Counted from the first letter of the stretch, positions 29,724 through 37,604 are shown. The stretch is 64,000 nt of DNA from Merdimmobilis hominis (GCF_016901855.1 NZ_JACJKY010000002.1:124001-188000), one strand, 5' to 3'. The notes: generated by a model not told the origin, from the sequence alone. Numbers and translations are program-made.

Positions 29724-29739
29724 GGTTTCATGTGAAACA
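29724..29739. promoter_or_regulatory. parS-like site downstream of the par locus
   Basis: GGTTTCATGTGAAACA differs from the parS consensus at the first base and one central base. It is intergenic, about 5 kb from the par genes. I infer it to be a fourth, weaker ParB site. Confidence 0.65.
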
Positions 29740-29780
29740 CCGCCCGCCGGAGCTGTCTATTTTCAGCATGAGAATTTGCG

Positions 29781-29810
29781 CAAAAAACCTGGAGCCAATT
29801 TGACTCCAGG
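29781..29810 (-). terminator. Terminator-like hairpin at the left edge of the repeat region
   Basis: On the minus strand CCTGGAGTCAAATTGGCTCCAGG is followed by TTTTTTG (arms CCTGGAG and CTCCAGG). It closely resembles the terminator behind tRNA-Pro (30211-30246). The transcript it would end is not obvious. The rest of 29511-29870 holds one parS-like site, a CACTG/CAGTG palindrome near 29671 and no convincing gene. Confidence 0.55.
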
Positions 29811-29873
29811 CGCAGTCTTCAGGCTAAGCCTGTTTTCCACGTTTATATTCGACGCGAGCAGTTTTATTAAAAG

Positions 29874-29919
29874 AAAGAAAAGAACCTACGACGGCGAAAC
29901 GCTGACCGGTGCCTAAGGC
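29874..29919. repeat. 46-bp direct repeat, copy 1
   Basis: Starts AAAGAAAAGAACCTACGACG and ends GCCTAAGGC. It is repeated at 30125-30170 with one mismatch. The two copies bracket the 33-bp tandem array, and the first unit of the array begins within this copy. Confidence 0.9.
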
Positions 29920-30105
29920 ACATTGATTCGCCTCCGGCGCGGCGCCTAAGGCGCATTGATTCGCCTGCGGCGCGGTGCCTAAGGCACATTGATTCGCCTG
30001 CGGCGCAGTGCCTAAGGCACATTGATTCGCTTGCGGCGCGGTGCCTAAGGCACATTGATTCGCTTGCGGCGCGGTGCCTAAGGCACATTGATTCGCCTGC
30101 GGCGC
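29908..30105. repeat. Six-unit 33-bp tandem repeat (minisatellite)
   Basis: Six contiguous 33-bp units start at 29908, 29941, 29974, 30007, 30040 and 30073. Each begins GGTGCCTAAGGCACATTGAT (unit 2 GGCGCCTAAGGCGC, unit 4 A for the first G) and ends with C-(C/T)-T-G/C-CGGCGC. Each unit carries a 12-13 bp palindrome GTGCCTAAGGCAC. The period is a multiple of three, so several frames stay open (for example 11-residue units APQANQCALGT on the minus strand), but no ribosome binding site supports translation. Confidence 0.95.
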
Positions 30106-30124
30106 GGGTATCTTTGCTAAATAA

Positions 30125-30170
30125 AAAGAAAAGAACCTACGACGGCGAAACGCTGACCGGCGCCTAAGGC
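30125..30170. repeat. 46-bp direct repeat, copy 2
   Basis: Second copy of the sequence at 29874-29919 (offset 251 bp, one mismatch), lying between the minisatellite and the tRNA-Pro terminator. Confidence 0.9.
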
Positions 30171-30210
30171 GTTTTGACCTATTTTCAGCGCGGGATGCTC
30201 ATTAATCAAT

Positions 30211-30246
30211 AAAAAAGAGCCCGGAGCGCAAATTGGCTCCAGGCTC
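30211..30246 (-). terminator. Terminator of tRNA-Pro
   Basis: On the minus strand GAGCCTGGAGCC-AATTTG-CGCTCCGGGCTC followed by TTTTTT, starting 8 nt after the tRNA CCA end. Confidence 0.85.
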
Positions 30247-30253
30247 AGCCTGG

Positions 30254-30330
30254 TGGTCGAGGCGACAGGATTCGAACCTGCGGCATCTTGGTCCCAAACC
30301 AAGCACTCTACCAAACTGAGCTACGCCTCG
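30254..30330 (-). tRNA. tRNA-Pro (anticodon TGG)
   Basis: 77-nt cloverleaf with encoded CCA. The acceptor CGAGGCG pairs with CGCCTCG, the D arm has TAGCTCAG, the anticodon stem is CTTGG/CCAAG with loop TTTGGGA (anticodon TGG), and the T arm has GGTTCGAATCC. Confidence 0.97.
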
Positions 30331-30450
30331 TCGATTTCTTATTATAGCTTGCTTTTTAAAAAATGTCAAGAAGCAGTGCATTTGTTCTGTTTTGAAATGT
30401 TTGTTTTATGTATAATCGCTGTTAAATCGTGAGTAATACGAAGCGTAAAC

Positions 30451-30534
30451 TTTCCACGTTTTCAACATTCCCATTGTTGAAAACGTGGAAACAGGCGGTT
30501 TTATGCACTTCGTTTTCAACATCGCTGTTGAAAG
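30451..30534. repeat. Perfect palindrome of DnaA-box-like words
   Basis: TTTCCACGTTTTCAACA (30451-30467) and its exact reverse complement TGTTGAAAACGTGGAAA (30475-30491) flank a 7-nt spacer. A second smaller inverted pair TTTTCAACA (30513) and TGTTGAAAG (30526) follows. The 16-mer GTTGAAAACGTGGAAA also occurs at 14763-14778 inside oriC. The rest of the 365-nt gap 30331-30695 holds only the downstream promoter. Possible roles are DnaA binding, or a large RNA hairpin. Confidence 0.8.
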
Positions 30535-30623
30535 CAAGCGTGCGCATCCCGAAAATACGCCGTTTTTCCTGCATAAATTACGATTTGTAATATTTTTTGC
30601 AATAAAAATTTTCTTAATATGTA

Positions 30624-30652
30624 TTGACATATTGAACGATTCTCGCTAATAT
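30624..30652 (+). promoter_or_regulatory. Promoter of the GH38 gene
   Basis: TTGACA, 17-nt spacer, TAATAT, about 40 nt upstream of the start codon. Confidence 0.8.
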
Positions 30653-30695
30653 GTAGGGGAAGTATTCTTTCAAAGAAAACACAGGAGGTCTTGCA

Positions 30696-33086
30696 ATGGG
30701 AAACACCATTAAAAACGTCTATATCGTTCATCATTCGCACACCGATATCGGCTATACTGATTTGCAGGAGCAGGTGGTTTATAACCATATCTATAATATC
30801 AAAAAGGCGATCCACATGATCGACGAAGGCTACAAACAAAATACCGACATGCGCTTTTTCAAATGGAACTGCGAAACGTACTACTGTGTCGAGCAATTTT
30901 TAGCACACGCGGACGAAGCGGAAAAAGAGCTGTTCTTTGAACTGGTGCGCCGCGGCAATATCGGCATTTCGGGCACTTATTTAAACTTTAACGACTTGGT
31001 CGACTGCGGTGCGCTTTCCCGCAAAACGAAACAGATGCAGGATTTGTTCACTGCACACGGACTGCCGGTCAATGCGGCAATGAACGCAGACATTAACGGC
31101 ATTTCGATGGGCGCACGTGATATTCTGATCGAAAACGGCATTGAGTTTTTGTTCACCAATATCCATACGCACCACGGCATGTACCCGCTTTATAAAAACC
31201 AGACACCGTATTTCTGGGAAGCAGAAAACGGCAAACGTCTGCTGGTGTGGAGCGGCGAGCACTATAACCTCGGCAACGCACTCGGCATTGTCTATAACAA
31301 AAACACCTACTATATGACGAAGATGTATTTCGGCGGACAGAATGAAACCGATCCGGTGGACATTCTGCACGAGAATCTCAAAAAGAGCATCAAAGAATAC
31401 GAGGACGACGGCTATCCGTATCCGTTTTATATCACAAGCGTGTCCGGCGTGTTCAGCGATAACGCACCGCCGAACCCGACCATTATTCCAATGATCAACG
31501 CGTTCAACGAGCGGTACGGCGAGGAAGTCCGTCTGCAGATGGTCACTGTGTCCGAGCTGTATGATTTGATCCGCGATGCAGTCAAAAATGCACCGATTTA
31601 CCGCGGCGATTTGAACGACTGGTGGGCAAACGGCGTTGGCAGTACACCGTATTCCGTCAAACACTATAAAGAGGCACAGCGCCTTGCACACATCTGTGAC
31701 CGCCTCGAAGAAAAAACGGGGATTCATAATGATGCACTTGCAGACACCGCAGACGAAAATATGCTCCTCTATGCAGAGCACACCTGGGGTCATTCTTCGA
31801 CGATTACAAATCCGTATGACACTATGGTGCAAAATCTTGATATCCGCAACACCAGCTATGCATCCAAAGCGCACGAAGCAAGTGCAATGCGGAAAAATGA
31901 GCAGTGTCATGCACTCGGTGACAGCCACTATTACTATAACACCACCGGTACAGTCAAGGCAGTCAACCTTGCAAGAACGGCCGGCAAATTCCCGGTGGAG
32001 TTCTATGTGGAAACCGCAAAAATGAGCGGGATCCGCGTGACTGATCCGTCCACAGGCGCAGAAATTCCGGCACAGATGTCTGCACATCCGCGCGGTGTGC
32101 TCGTAAGCTTTGTTTCGTTCTTTGAAGCAGGCGAGGAGAAAACATTCCGTTATGAGGAAATTCCGGATCAGACAAAACCGGCAAGTACACGTGTTGCATT
32201 CGTCGGTGCAGAGCGGGTGCGTGATGTCGAAAACAATCATGACACCGAATCGTATCTGCTGCCGTATCAGATCGAAAACGACTGGTTTAAACTGTCGTAC
32301 CGCATCGGCGAGGGATTTACATCGTTCTATGATAAACAGAGCGGCAAAGAGCTGTTAAAAGACGGCATCAACACCTTCTTCACACCGCTTTATGAAAACA
32401 CGGAAATCCGCACCGACGTCTATGAAGAACGCCGCCGCATCGGCAGAAACATCCGCGGCCTGCACGCGAAACTGTATCAGGCAGCGCTCACCGATGTCAC
32501 GGTTACAGACTGCGGCCCGGTCTTTGTCACAGTGAAATTCACATTCTCGCTTCCGGGCACAGTACACACTGCGGTCATTGTCAAAATGTACCGTGAACTG
32601 CCGCGCATCGACTTCAAACTCCAGATCGGTAAAACCATTTCGCATGATATCGAAAGCATGTTCCTGCCGCTGTCGCTGAACACGGAAACCGTGTCATATA
32701 TCAAAAAAGGCGGCGTCATGATGCGCCCGGGCATCGACCAGCTGCCGGGTACCAATATGGAATACTACACTGCCGATCACGGTGTGGTGTTTGCGTCCGA
32801 TGATGCAAGCTATCTGGTAAGCACACTCGATACCGCACTGCTGTATCAGGGTGAGATGCGTCACCATCCGATTCACCTATGCGACAACAAAGAGGAGAAC
32901 AATGCACGTCCGCTGTACAGCTGGATCATGAACAACACATGGGAGACAAACTTCAAAATGGATCTCTCCGGCTTTACAGAATACTGCTATGCGATCGAGC
33001 GCGTGAGCGGCGAAGCACCGAACGCATCGCTTGATCGGCTGGAAGACCGCGACCTCGGCGTCGTGACCTTTATCACCGGTGAATAA
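30696..33086 (+). CDS. Glycoside hydrolase family 38 (alpha-mannosidase-like)
   Basis: 796 aa. The N-terminal GH38 domain has HHSHTDIGYTD (metal-binding His and Asp) near residue 12 and the segment MNADINGIS near residue 128, where the Asp is a candidate nucleophile. Conserved HTHHG and EHTWGHSS further support the family. The central and C-terminal parts (about 430-790) are beta-sandwich-like, as in GH38 enzymes. No signal peptide is visible, so it probably acts in the cytoplasm on imported alpha-mannosides. There are no sugar transporter genes nearby. The start ATG follows ACAGGAGG. Close relatives are sometimes annotated only as DUF5054, so substrate specificity is open. Confidence 0.8.
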   Translation: MGNTIKNVYIVHHSHTDIGYTDLQEQVVYNHIYNIKKAIHMIDEGYKQNTDMRFFKWNCETYYCVEQFLAHADEAEKELFFELVRRGNIGISGTYLNFNDLVDCGALSRKTKQMQDLFTAHGLPVNAAMNADINGISMGARDILIENGIEFLFTNIHTHHGMYPLYKNQTPYFWEAENGKRLLVWSGEHYNLGNALGIVYNKNTYYMTKMYFGGQNETDPVDILHENLKKSIKEYEDDGYPYPFYITSVSGVFSDNAPPNPTIIPMINAFNERYGEEVRLQMVTVSELYDLIRDAVKNAPIYRGDLNDWWANGVGSTPYSVKHYKEAQRLAHICDRLEEKTGIHNDALADTADENMLLYAEHTWGHSSTITNPYDTMVQNLDIRNTSYASKAHEASAMRKNEQCHALGDSHYYYNTTGTVKAVNLARTAGKFPVEFYVETAKMSGIRVTDPSTGAEIPAQMSAHPRGVLVSFVSFFEAGEEKTFRYEEIPDQTKPASTRVAFVGAERVRDVENNHDTESYLLPYQIENDWFKLSYRIGEGFTSFYDKQSGKELLKDGINTFFTPLYENTEIRTDVYEERRRIGRNIRGLHAKLYQAALTDVTVTDCGPVFVTVKFTFSLPGTVHTAVIVKMYRELPRIDFKLQIGKTISHDIESMFLPLSLNTETVSYIKKGGVMMRPGIDQLPGTNMEYYTADHGVVFASDDASYLVSTLDTALLYQGEMRHHPIHLCDNKEENNARPLYSWIMNNTWETNFKMDLSGFTEYCYAIERVSGEAPNASLDRLEDRDLGVVTFITGE

Positions 33087-33103
33087 TGAAATGCGTACAT
33101 GAT

Positions 33104-33141
33104 AAAAACAGCGCTGTCTGAAACGGGACAGCGCTGTTTTG
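33104..33141 (+). terminator. Terminator after the GH38 gene
   Basis: AACAGCGCTGTC and GACAGCGCTGTT arms with a short loop, followed by TTG, 18 nt past the stop codon. Confidence 0.85.
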
Positions 33142-33214
33142 TTATATCTTTAATGATTTATCCGAGTTGTATTATTATCTTTACACAACAAAACAACAAG
33201 CAGGAGAATATAAG

Positions 33215-33277
33215 ATGTTTAATACAAACAGGAATCAAAATGCGCATCGTTCTTTAATTCCTAATCGTATAAAATAA
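33215..33277 (+). CDS. Possible 20-residue small protein or leader peptide
   Basis: ATG to TAA, encoding MFNTNRNQNAHRSLIPNRIK. A good ribosome binding site, GCAGGAGA, sits 7 nt upstream of the ATG. The product is basic and hydrophilic with no recognisable domain. It lies alone in the gap between the GH38 terminator and the convergent hflX gene. The upstream 70 nt are A/T-rich, but I could not identify a definite promoter. It may be a real small protein or a chance ORF. Confidence 0.3.
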   Translation: MFNTNRNQNAHRSLIPNRIK

Positions 33278-33282
33278 TTATA

Positions 33283-34554
33283 TTATTCCAAATCGGAATA
33301 TTCGTTTGTGTCCGTGCAGGCATATTGCGAAGCCTGAGCAAACAGCCGCTTCGGCATTGAGGCAGTGATGCGGATGCCGCCTTCTTCAAAATCGGTGGAA
33401 TCCACACGGCCAAGCTTTCGGATTTCTGAAAGCAGCGCACCCTCGTGATACGGCAGTAAAAATGTGCCCGACTGCATTTCGGCAGACAATAGCTGTTCGA
33501 TTTTTAGCAGCAGATCGTCAAGGCCTTCTTTGGTGAGCGCCGAGGTGACTGCCGTATGATCGTTTGTCCGCGGTCGGAGCGAAAGCGGCACACGGTCGCA
33601 CTGATTGTAGACGGTGATCATTGGAATATCGGTACAGCCAAGTTTGCAAAGCAGCTGCTCAGCAATTTCCTTTTGCTCTGCGACACGCGGGTTTGAAAGA
33701 TTGCACACATGCAAAATCAGATCGGAGGAAGCCGCTTCTTCAAGTGTTGCGGAGAACGCTTCAATCAGTTCATGCGGCAGGCGGGACAGCAGTCCGACGG
33801 TATCGGTGAGGATTGCCTCTTTTCCGGAGGGGAGCAAAAGCCGGCGGGAGGTGGTATCGAGCGTTGCAAACAGCTGATTTTCGGCATAGACGTTTGCGTC
33901 GGTCAGCGCGTTTAATAGCGAGGATTTGCCGACGTTTGTATAGCCGACGAGCGACACGACCGGCAGTTCACTTTTTTGGCGGCGTTTGCGCAAGTCACCG
34001 CGCCGGCGTTTTAACTCATCAAGCTGGCGGGTGAGCGATTCAATCCGGCGGCGGATGTGACGGCGGTCGCTTTCAAGCTTTGTTTCGCCCGGGCCGCGCG
34101 TACCGATGCCGCCGCCCTGACGGGAGAGTGCTTGCCCCATGCCGATAAGCCGTGGGAGCCGGTACTTTTGCTGTGCAAGTTCTACTTGCAGTTTGCCTTC
34201 GTTTGTCCGTGCACGCTGTGCAAAAATATCAAGAATCAGCATCGTGCGGTCGATGACGGGGATGCCGGTTTCCGCTTCGATGTTGCGCATTTGTGCGCCG
34301 GTCAGCTCTGTGTCAAAGATGAGCAGGTTTACGTCGAGCCGTTCGGCAGCTTCCTTGACTTCTTTAAGCTTTCCGATGCCTAAATATGTTGCCTGACGAA
34401 TGGAGGGAAGCGGCTGGATGACCTGTGCTTTCACTTCGCCGCCTGCTGAGCGGACGAGTTCCGCGAGTTCTTCCATGGATTCTTCTGCATCATATTCGCC
34501 TGTATCGACTGCGGCGAGCAAAACGCGTTGTGTTTCTTCTTCCAAAAGATGCAT
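33283..34554 (-). CDS. hflX: Ribosome-associated GTPase HflX
   Basis: 423 aa. The N-terminal HflX domain includes GIGKLKEV and the GTP_HflX linker RRGDLRKRR region. The G domain near residue 200 has G1 GYTNVGKSSLLN and G3 DTVGLLS. G4 reads NQCD instead of the usual NKxD. HflX splits stalled or hibernating ribosomes after stress. I prefer the ATG at 34552-34554, which has AAAGGA 9 nt upstream; an ATG three codons earlier is directly adjacent to that site. It is transcribed away from bofA. Confidence 0.93.
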   Translation of the reverse strand: MHLLEEETQRVLLAAVDTGEYDAEESMEELAELVRSAGGEVKAQVIQPLPSIRQATYLGIGKLKEVKEAAERLDVNLLIFDTELTGAQMRNIEAETGIPVIDRTMLILDIFAQRARTNEGKLQVELAQQKYRLPRLIGMGQALSRQGGGIGTRGPGETKLESDRRHIRRRIESLTRQLDELKRRRGDLRKRRQKSELPVVSLVGYTNVGKSSLLNALTDANVYAENQLFATLDTTSRRLLLPSGKEAILTDTVGLLSRLPHELIEAFSATLEEAASSDLILHVCNLSNPRVAEQKEIAEQLLCKLGCTDIPMITVYNQCDRVPLSLRPRTNDHTAVTSALTKEGLDDLLLKIEQLLSAEMQSGTFLLPYHEGALLSEIRKLGRVDSTDFEEGGIRITASMPKRLFAQASQYACTDTNEYSDLE

Positions 34555-34602
34555 GTGCGTCATTCCTTTGCGAATCGGTTTGGCAGTATTATACCATATC
34601 TT

Positions 34603-34875
34603 TTAAAAAAGCGAAAGACACGCGCCGGTGAGCAGGCACACGCCCGGCACGCCGAGCACCGCAGAAACGGCGCCGGTGAACAGGTTGGCGGTGAGTGGGA
34701 GTATCGTGTTCGGCACGAGCGCAGTACATAAAAACAGCGCACCGACACCCGTGCATGCCCAGCAGAGCACGCAGAGCCTTGCGCGCCGGTAATGCCGCAA
34801 AAGCCATAAGAGCAGGATGAGCAGTGCGGCTAATACAAACAGCGTAATCCATTCGGAGGGCAGAATATTCCCCAT
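34603..34875 (-). CDS. bofA: Pro-sigma-K processing inhibitor BofA family protein
   Basis: 90 aa, two or three membrane segments. The C-terminal ANLFTGAVSAVLGVPGVCLL is the conserved end of BofA. In Bacillus BofA holds the SpoIVFB protease inactive in the forespore outer membrane until late sporulation. The start ATG at 34873-34875 follows AAGGAGC. The gene follows yaaL, which matches the yaaL-bofA pair near the origin in other Firmicutes. It indicates that the organism or its ancestors form spores. Confidence 0.88.
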   Translation of the reverse strand: MGNILPSEWITLFVLAALLILLLWLLRHYRRARLCVLCWACTGVGALFLCTALVPNTILPLTANLFTGAVSAVLGVPGVCLLTGACLSLF

Positions 34876-34912
34876 AGACGATCGCTCCTTATTAAAAAAG
34901 ATGCGAGGCGGG

Positions 34913-35185
34913 TTAAAACGCGGTGATGTGTTCGCGTTTTGCGCATTTGATGAGGTAGGAATACTGTCGTTTGCACGCTTCGATTTCAAAGACATACGCG
35001 TCGATGCGGTCAAAGTCGGTTTCCAAGTCGAAAGCCTGTTCGAGTGCGGCGAGTTTTTGTTTTGTTTCGCGGAGTGCGGCAATCAATTCTTCGGCGCGCG
35101 TGGGCTGTTTGGAAGCCGGGCGGTTTAAGACGAGTGCGCAGATTTGTGCGCATTTCGATTGTGTTTTTGAAAGAATTCCTTCCAT
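34913..35185 (-). CDS. yaaL: YaaL family protein (DUF2508)
   Basis: 90 aa, mostly helical. The C-terminal half, with R-I-D-A-Y-V-F-E-I-E-A-C-K-R-Q-Y-S-Y-L-I, matches DUF2508. Its function is unknown. In Bacillus yaaL lies between recR and bofA. Here bofA is directly downstream but recR is missing from this neighbourhood. The start ATG follows AAAGGAGG. Confidence 0.82.
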   Translation of the reverse strand: MEGILSKTQSKCAQICALVLNRPASKQPTRAEELIAALRETKQKLAALEQAFDLETDFDRIDAYVFEIEACKRQYSYLIKCAKREHITAF

Positions 35186-35265
35186 GTGCGGTGCCTCCTT
35201 TTATCATATGTAAAAGGTTGGACCGTTTTTCCTGTATTTATACAGCTTGTGCAAACAAAAAATGC

Positions 35266-35294
35266 TTGACAAGGGCGTGTGCGGCTGATATAAT
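35266..35294 (+). promoter_or_regulatory. Promoter of tRNA-Gly
   Basis: TTGACA, 17-nt spacer, TATAAT, a consensus promoter 31 nt upstream of the tRNA. Confidence 0.92.
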
Positions 35295-35325
35295 AATAAA
35301 GCTTTCTTTTTGAAGCGATTTACCT

Positions 35326-35401
35326 GCGGATGTAGCTCATCTGGTAGAGCGCCACCTTGCCAAGGTGGAGGTAGCGAGTTCGAGCCTCGTCATCCGCTCC
35401 A
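35326..35401 (+). tRNA. tRNA-Gly (anticodon GCC)
   Basis: 76-nt cloverleaf with encoded CCA. The acceptor GCGGATG pairs with CATCCGC, the anticodon stem is CCACC/GGTGG with loop TTGCCAA (anticodon GCC), and the T arm has GAGTTCGAGCCTC. Confidence 0.97.
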
Positions 35402-35402
35402 C

Positions 35403-35438
35403 ACCTGCGGTGCGCAACTCGCGCACGCAGGTTTTTTT
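35403..35438 (+). terminator. Terminator of tRNA-Gly
   Basis: ACCTGCG-G-TGCGC and GCGCA-CGCAGGT arms, followed by seven T. Confidence 0.88.
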
Positions 35439-35500
35439 ATTATTGTTGGTTTTCTGCCCGCGCTGTGGGCTAAGTCTGGACCACCTGCGGTGGAGCAATT

Positions 35501-35538
35501 CACCCCGTATCATGCGATACGGGGTGTTTATTTTTTTA
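35501..35538 (+). terminator. Second terminator downstream of tRNA-Gly
   Basis: CACCCCGTATC-ATGC-GATACGGGGTG followed by TTTATTTTTTT. It is a perfect 11-bp stem about 65 nt after the first terminator and convergent with the deacetylase gene. Confidence 0.85.
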
Positions 35539-35605
35539 TGAAGTCTCCAGCGCAGGAAGAAGAGTTCGGTTTTGCACAAAATTCCGTGTGCGATGGAAAC
35601 GCGCC

Positions 35606-36649
35606 TTAGGCGCCGAATTGGCGCTTGACGTAACCGCCGCCGCTTGCCGGCGTGCCGGATTCACTGTAAATGCGATGCTGTGCCGGATTTTTGATGTTCG
35701 AGATCGTGTCGAATGTGTATCCCGCTTCCAGCATCACCGGAATAATCTCACGAAGCGCCGCGCATAAATTCTTGTTATCTTTCGAGTCGTGCATCAGAAT
35801 GACCGGTTCGTTCAGCTTCATCGCCGCCGGCAGAATATTCTGTATGAGCCGATCCTTGGACGGACGCGGATATGTCGCGTCACCTGCCGATACGTTCCAG
35901 TCGTTGTGCACCGCACCCATGCTTTGAGCTGTGTGCAGAATCTCGTTCATCACCGATGGCGCCGCCCACTTTTTCGAAATACTGCTTCCACCCGGGAACC
36001 TGAATTGAAGCGTCGGCGTACCGCTTCCGGTCACTTCCATAATCCAGTTCTGTGTCTTTGTAAAATCCTCAAAGAATGCGTCCTTTGACTGATAAATCTT
36101 TTTGTAGTCATGGCAGGCGCTGTGAATCGCAATTTCATGTCCCTCGTCAAATGCGCGCTTTGTGTAATCGGCATATTTCGCACCCGGCCCGGATACCACA
36201 TAAAACGTTGCTTTGACACCAAACTCGTTGAGTACGTCAAGTACCTGCGGCGTCATTGGGGTCGGTCCGTCATCAAAGGTGAGGTATACGGTGTTTAATC
36301 CCTTGGGACTTTTCGGATATGTCACTGGTTTTGGGGGAGTCGATGATTCCGGTTCGGAAGGTTTCGGTTTTGATTCCGTCGGCTTTGATGAAGACGGTTT
36401 CGATGATGCCGGCTTTGACGATTCCGGTTTCGAAGACGTTTCTTCGGAAGATTCGGGTTTTGATTCCTCGGAAATTTCTTCTGAAGATGTTTGTTCAAAA
36501 GTCGGCTCACTTGTACTTGTGATACTGCTTTCCGATGATTCCGCGGAAGAAAGCGTAGGTGTCTGATAAGACACACAACTGCTGAGCATCAAGCATGCAG
36601 TAATACAGCAAATGAGTTTTAAGAAGTGAAATCGTTTCAAAACAAACAC
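35606..36649 (-). CDS. Lipoprotein polysaccharide deacetylase (CE4, NodB domain)
   Basis: 347 aa. A lipoprotein signal with lipobox LSSC (Cys near 25) is followed by a low-complexity linker (about 30-115) made of Ser, Glu, Pro and Lys with repeated SSKP words. The NodB domain (about 120-330) has TFDDGP (motif 1), HSACHD (motif 2), RFPGG (motif 3), DWNVSAGD (motif 4) and LMHD (motif 5). All metal and catalytic residues are present. It should remove acetyl groups from peptidoglycan or another glycan outside the membrane. The start is GTG with AGAGGA upstream. The stop codon lies in a GGCGCC-TAA-GGCGC palindrome. Confidence 0.92.
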   Translation of the reverse strand: MFVLKRFHFLKLICCITACLMLSSCVSYQTPTLSSAESSESSITSTSEPTFEQTSSEEISEESKPESSEETSSKPESSKPASSKPSSSKPTESKPKPSEPESSTPPKPVTYPKSPKGLNTVYLTFDDGPTPMTPQVLDVLNEFGVKATFYVVSGPGAKYADYTKRAFDEGHEIAIHSACHDYKKIYQSKDAFFEDFTKTQNWIMEVTGSGTPTLQFRFPGGSSISKKWAAPSVMNEILHTAQSMGAVHNDWNVSAGDATYPRPSKDRLIQNILPAAMKLNEPVILMHDSKDNKNLCAALREIIPVMLEAGYTFDTISNIKNPAQHRIYSESGTPASGGGYVKRQFGA

Positions 36650-36773
36650 CTACTTTCCTCTTGTTACTTCTTATTATAATCGACAAAATGCGACAATCAA
36701 TAGGAAAGTGAAATTTGTTTATCAACTGTAATAAATGTTGTCGGAATGTAATCATTTTCCGTAAGCGCGGCGC

Positions 36774-37604
36774 TTACAAATCAAACTGTGCACCGGCAGA
36801 CAGCTTCATGAGCCGTGTACCGAGATGTTTTGCAAGAATCTCATATGGTGCACTTCCGGTACAGTGCCCGGTGAGATAGAGCGTGTTGGAAAATGAGGCA
36901 AGCGCGGCGGCTGTCTGCGCGCAGAATGATGCGTCAAAGGCGAGCGGGTTGCGCGGGTCGCCTAAATGAAATCCGCCCGCAACGAGATCGGGTGCGCGTC
37001 CGAACAGCGCGCAGAACCGGTGCATGATGTTCACAATGCCGCGGTGTGCACAGCCGGTGTAGAGCAGGAGCATTCCGTTTTCTTCGAAGACGGCGTATTG
37101 TTCATGCAAAAACGGGTCGGGAAAATCGCCGTCAGCTGTGCGGATCAGCAGTTTTTTGTTTGCGGCAGGGAAAAGTGCAGTCGGTTCTGCACCGGAAAAG
37201 ACAGATATATGATTGCAGACCGGAACAATGCTGTCACAGGAAATGATGCGCAGTCTTTCGTGATCGTTTAGCCCAGGCGGCAGCCCGATGAAAGCGAGTC
37301 CTTCTGCCCGGCGGGAATAAAGCGGAGCAAATGCGCCGTTGTGCAGATAAACAGGAGCGGTTTGATTCACCCGCAGAAAAGCGGCAATGCCGCCGCCGTG
37401 ATCGTAGTGGCCGTGTGAAATCACGGCGCATGAAACGGTGGAAAGATCAATGCCGCAGGCTGCTGCATTGGTCAAGAATAGGTCGGATGCACCGGTATCG
37501 AACAAAGCGGCGCAGTCGGATGTGCAGACATGCACGGACAGACCGTGTTCGCATGAAAATTGAGGAGAAAACGCGCTGTTTTCTGAAAGAACCGTCAGTT
37601 TCAA
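36774..37604 (-). CDS. MBL-fold metallo-hydrolase
   Basis: 276 aa. The metal-binding motif is SHGHYDHGGG (HxHxDH). Further ligands are likely the His of CAHRG and that of LTGHCTG. The N-terminal segment (LKLTVLSENSAFS) and the pattern of motifs resemble the group named after the dihydropterin-aminobenzene-phosphate synthase, whose members are mostly uncharacterised. I chose the TTG start at 37602-37604 because GGAGGG lies 6 nt upstream; the in-frame ATG further upstream has no ribosome binding site. It is the last host gene before tRNA-Thr and the integrated element. Confidence 0.82.
   Translation of the reverse strand: MKLTVLSENSAFSPQFSCEHGLSVHVCTSDCAALFDTGASDLFLTNAAACGIDLSTVSCAVISHGHYDHGGGIAAFLRVNQTAPVYLHNGAFAPLYSRRAEGLAFIGLPPGLNDHERLRIISCDSIVPVCNHISVFSGAEPTALFPAANKKLLIRTADGDFPDPFLHEQYAVFEENGMLLLYTGCAHRGIVNIMHRFCALFGRAPDLVAGGFHLGDPRNPLAFDASFCAQTAAALASFSNTLYLTGHCTGSAPYEILAKHLGTRLMKLSAGAQFDL

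Noticed and set aside
29867-30088. ORF on the minus strand across the minisatellite (repeats of MCLRHRAASES type)
   Set aside because: It arises because the period is a multiple of three; there is no ribosome binding site, and other frames are equally open.
29908-30105. Tandem 33-bp repeats as a CRISPR array
   Set aside because: Units are contiguous with no variable spacers, and no cas genes are visible.
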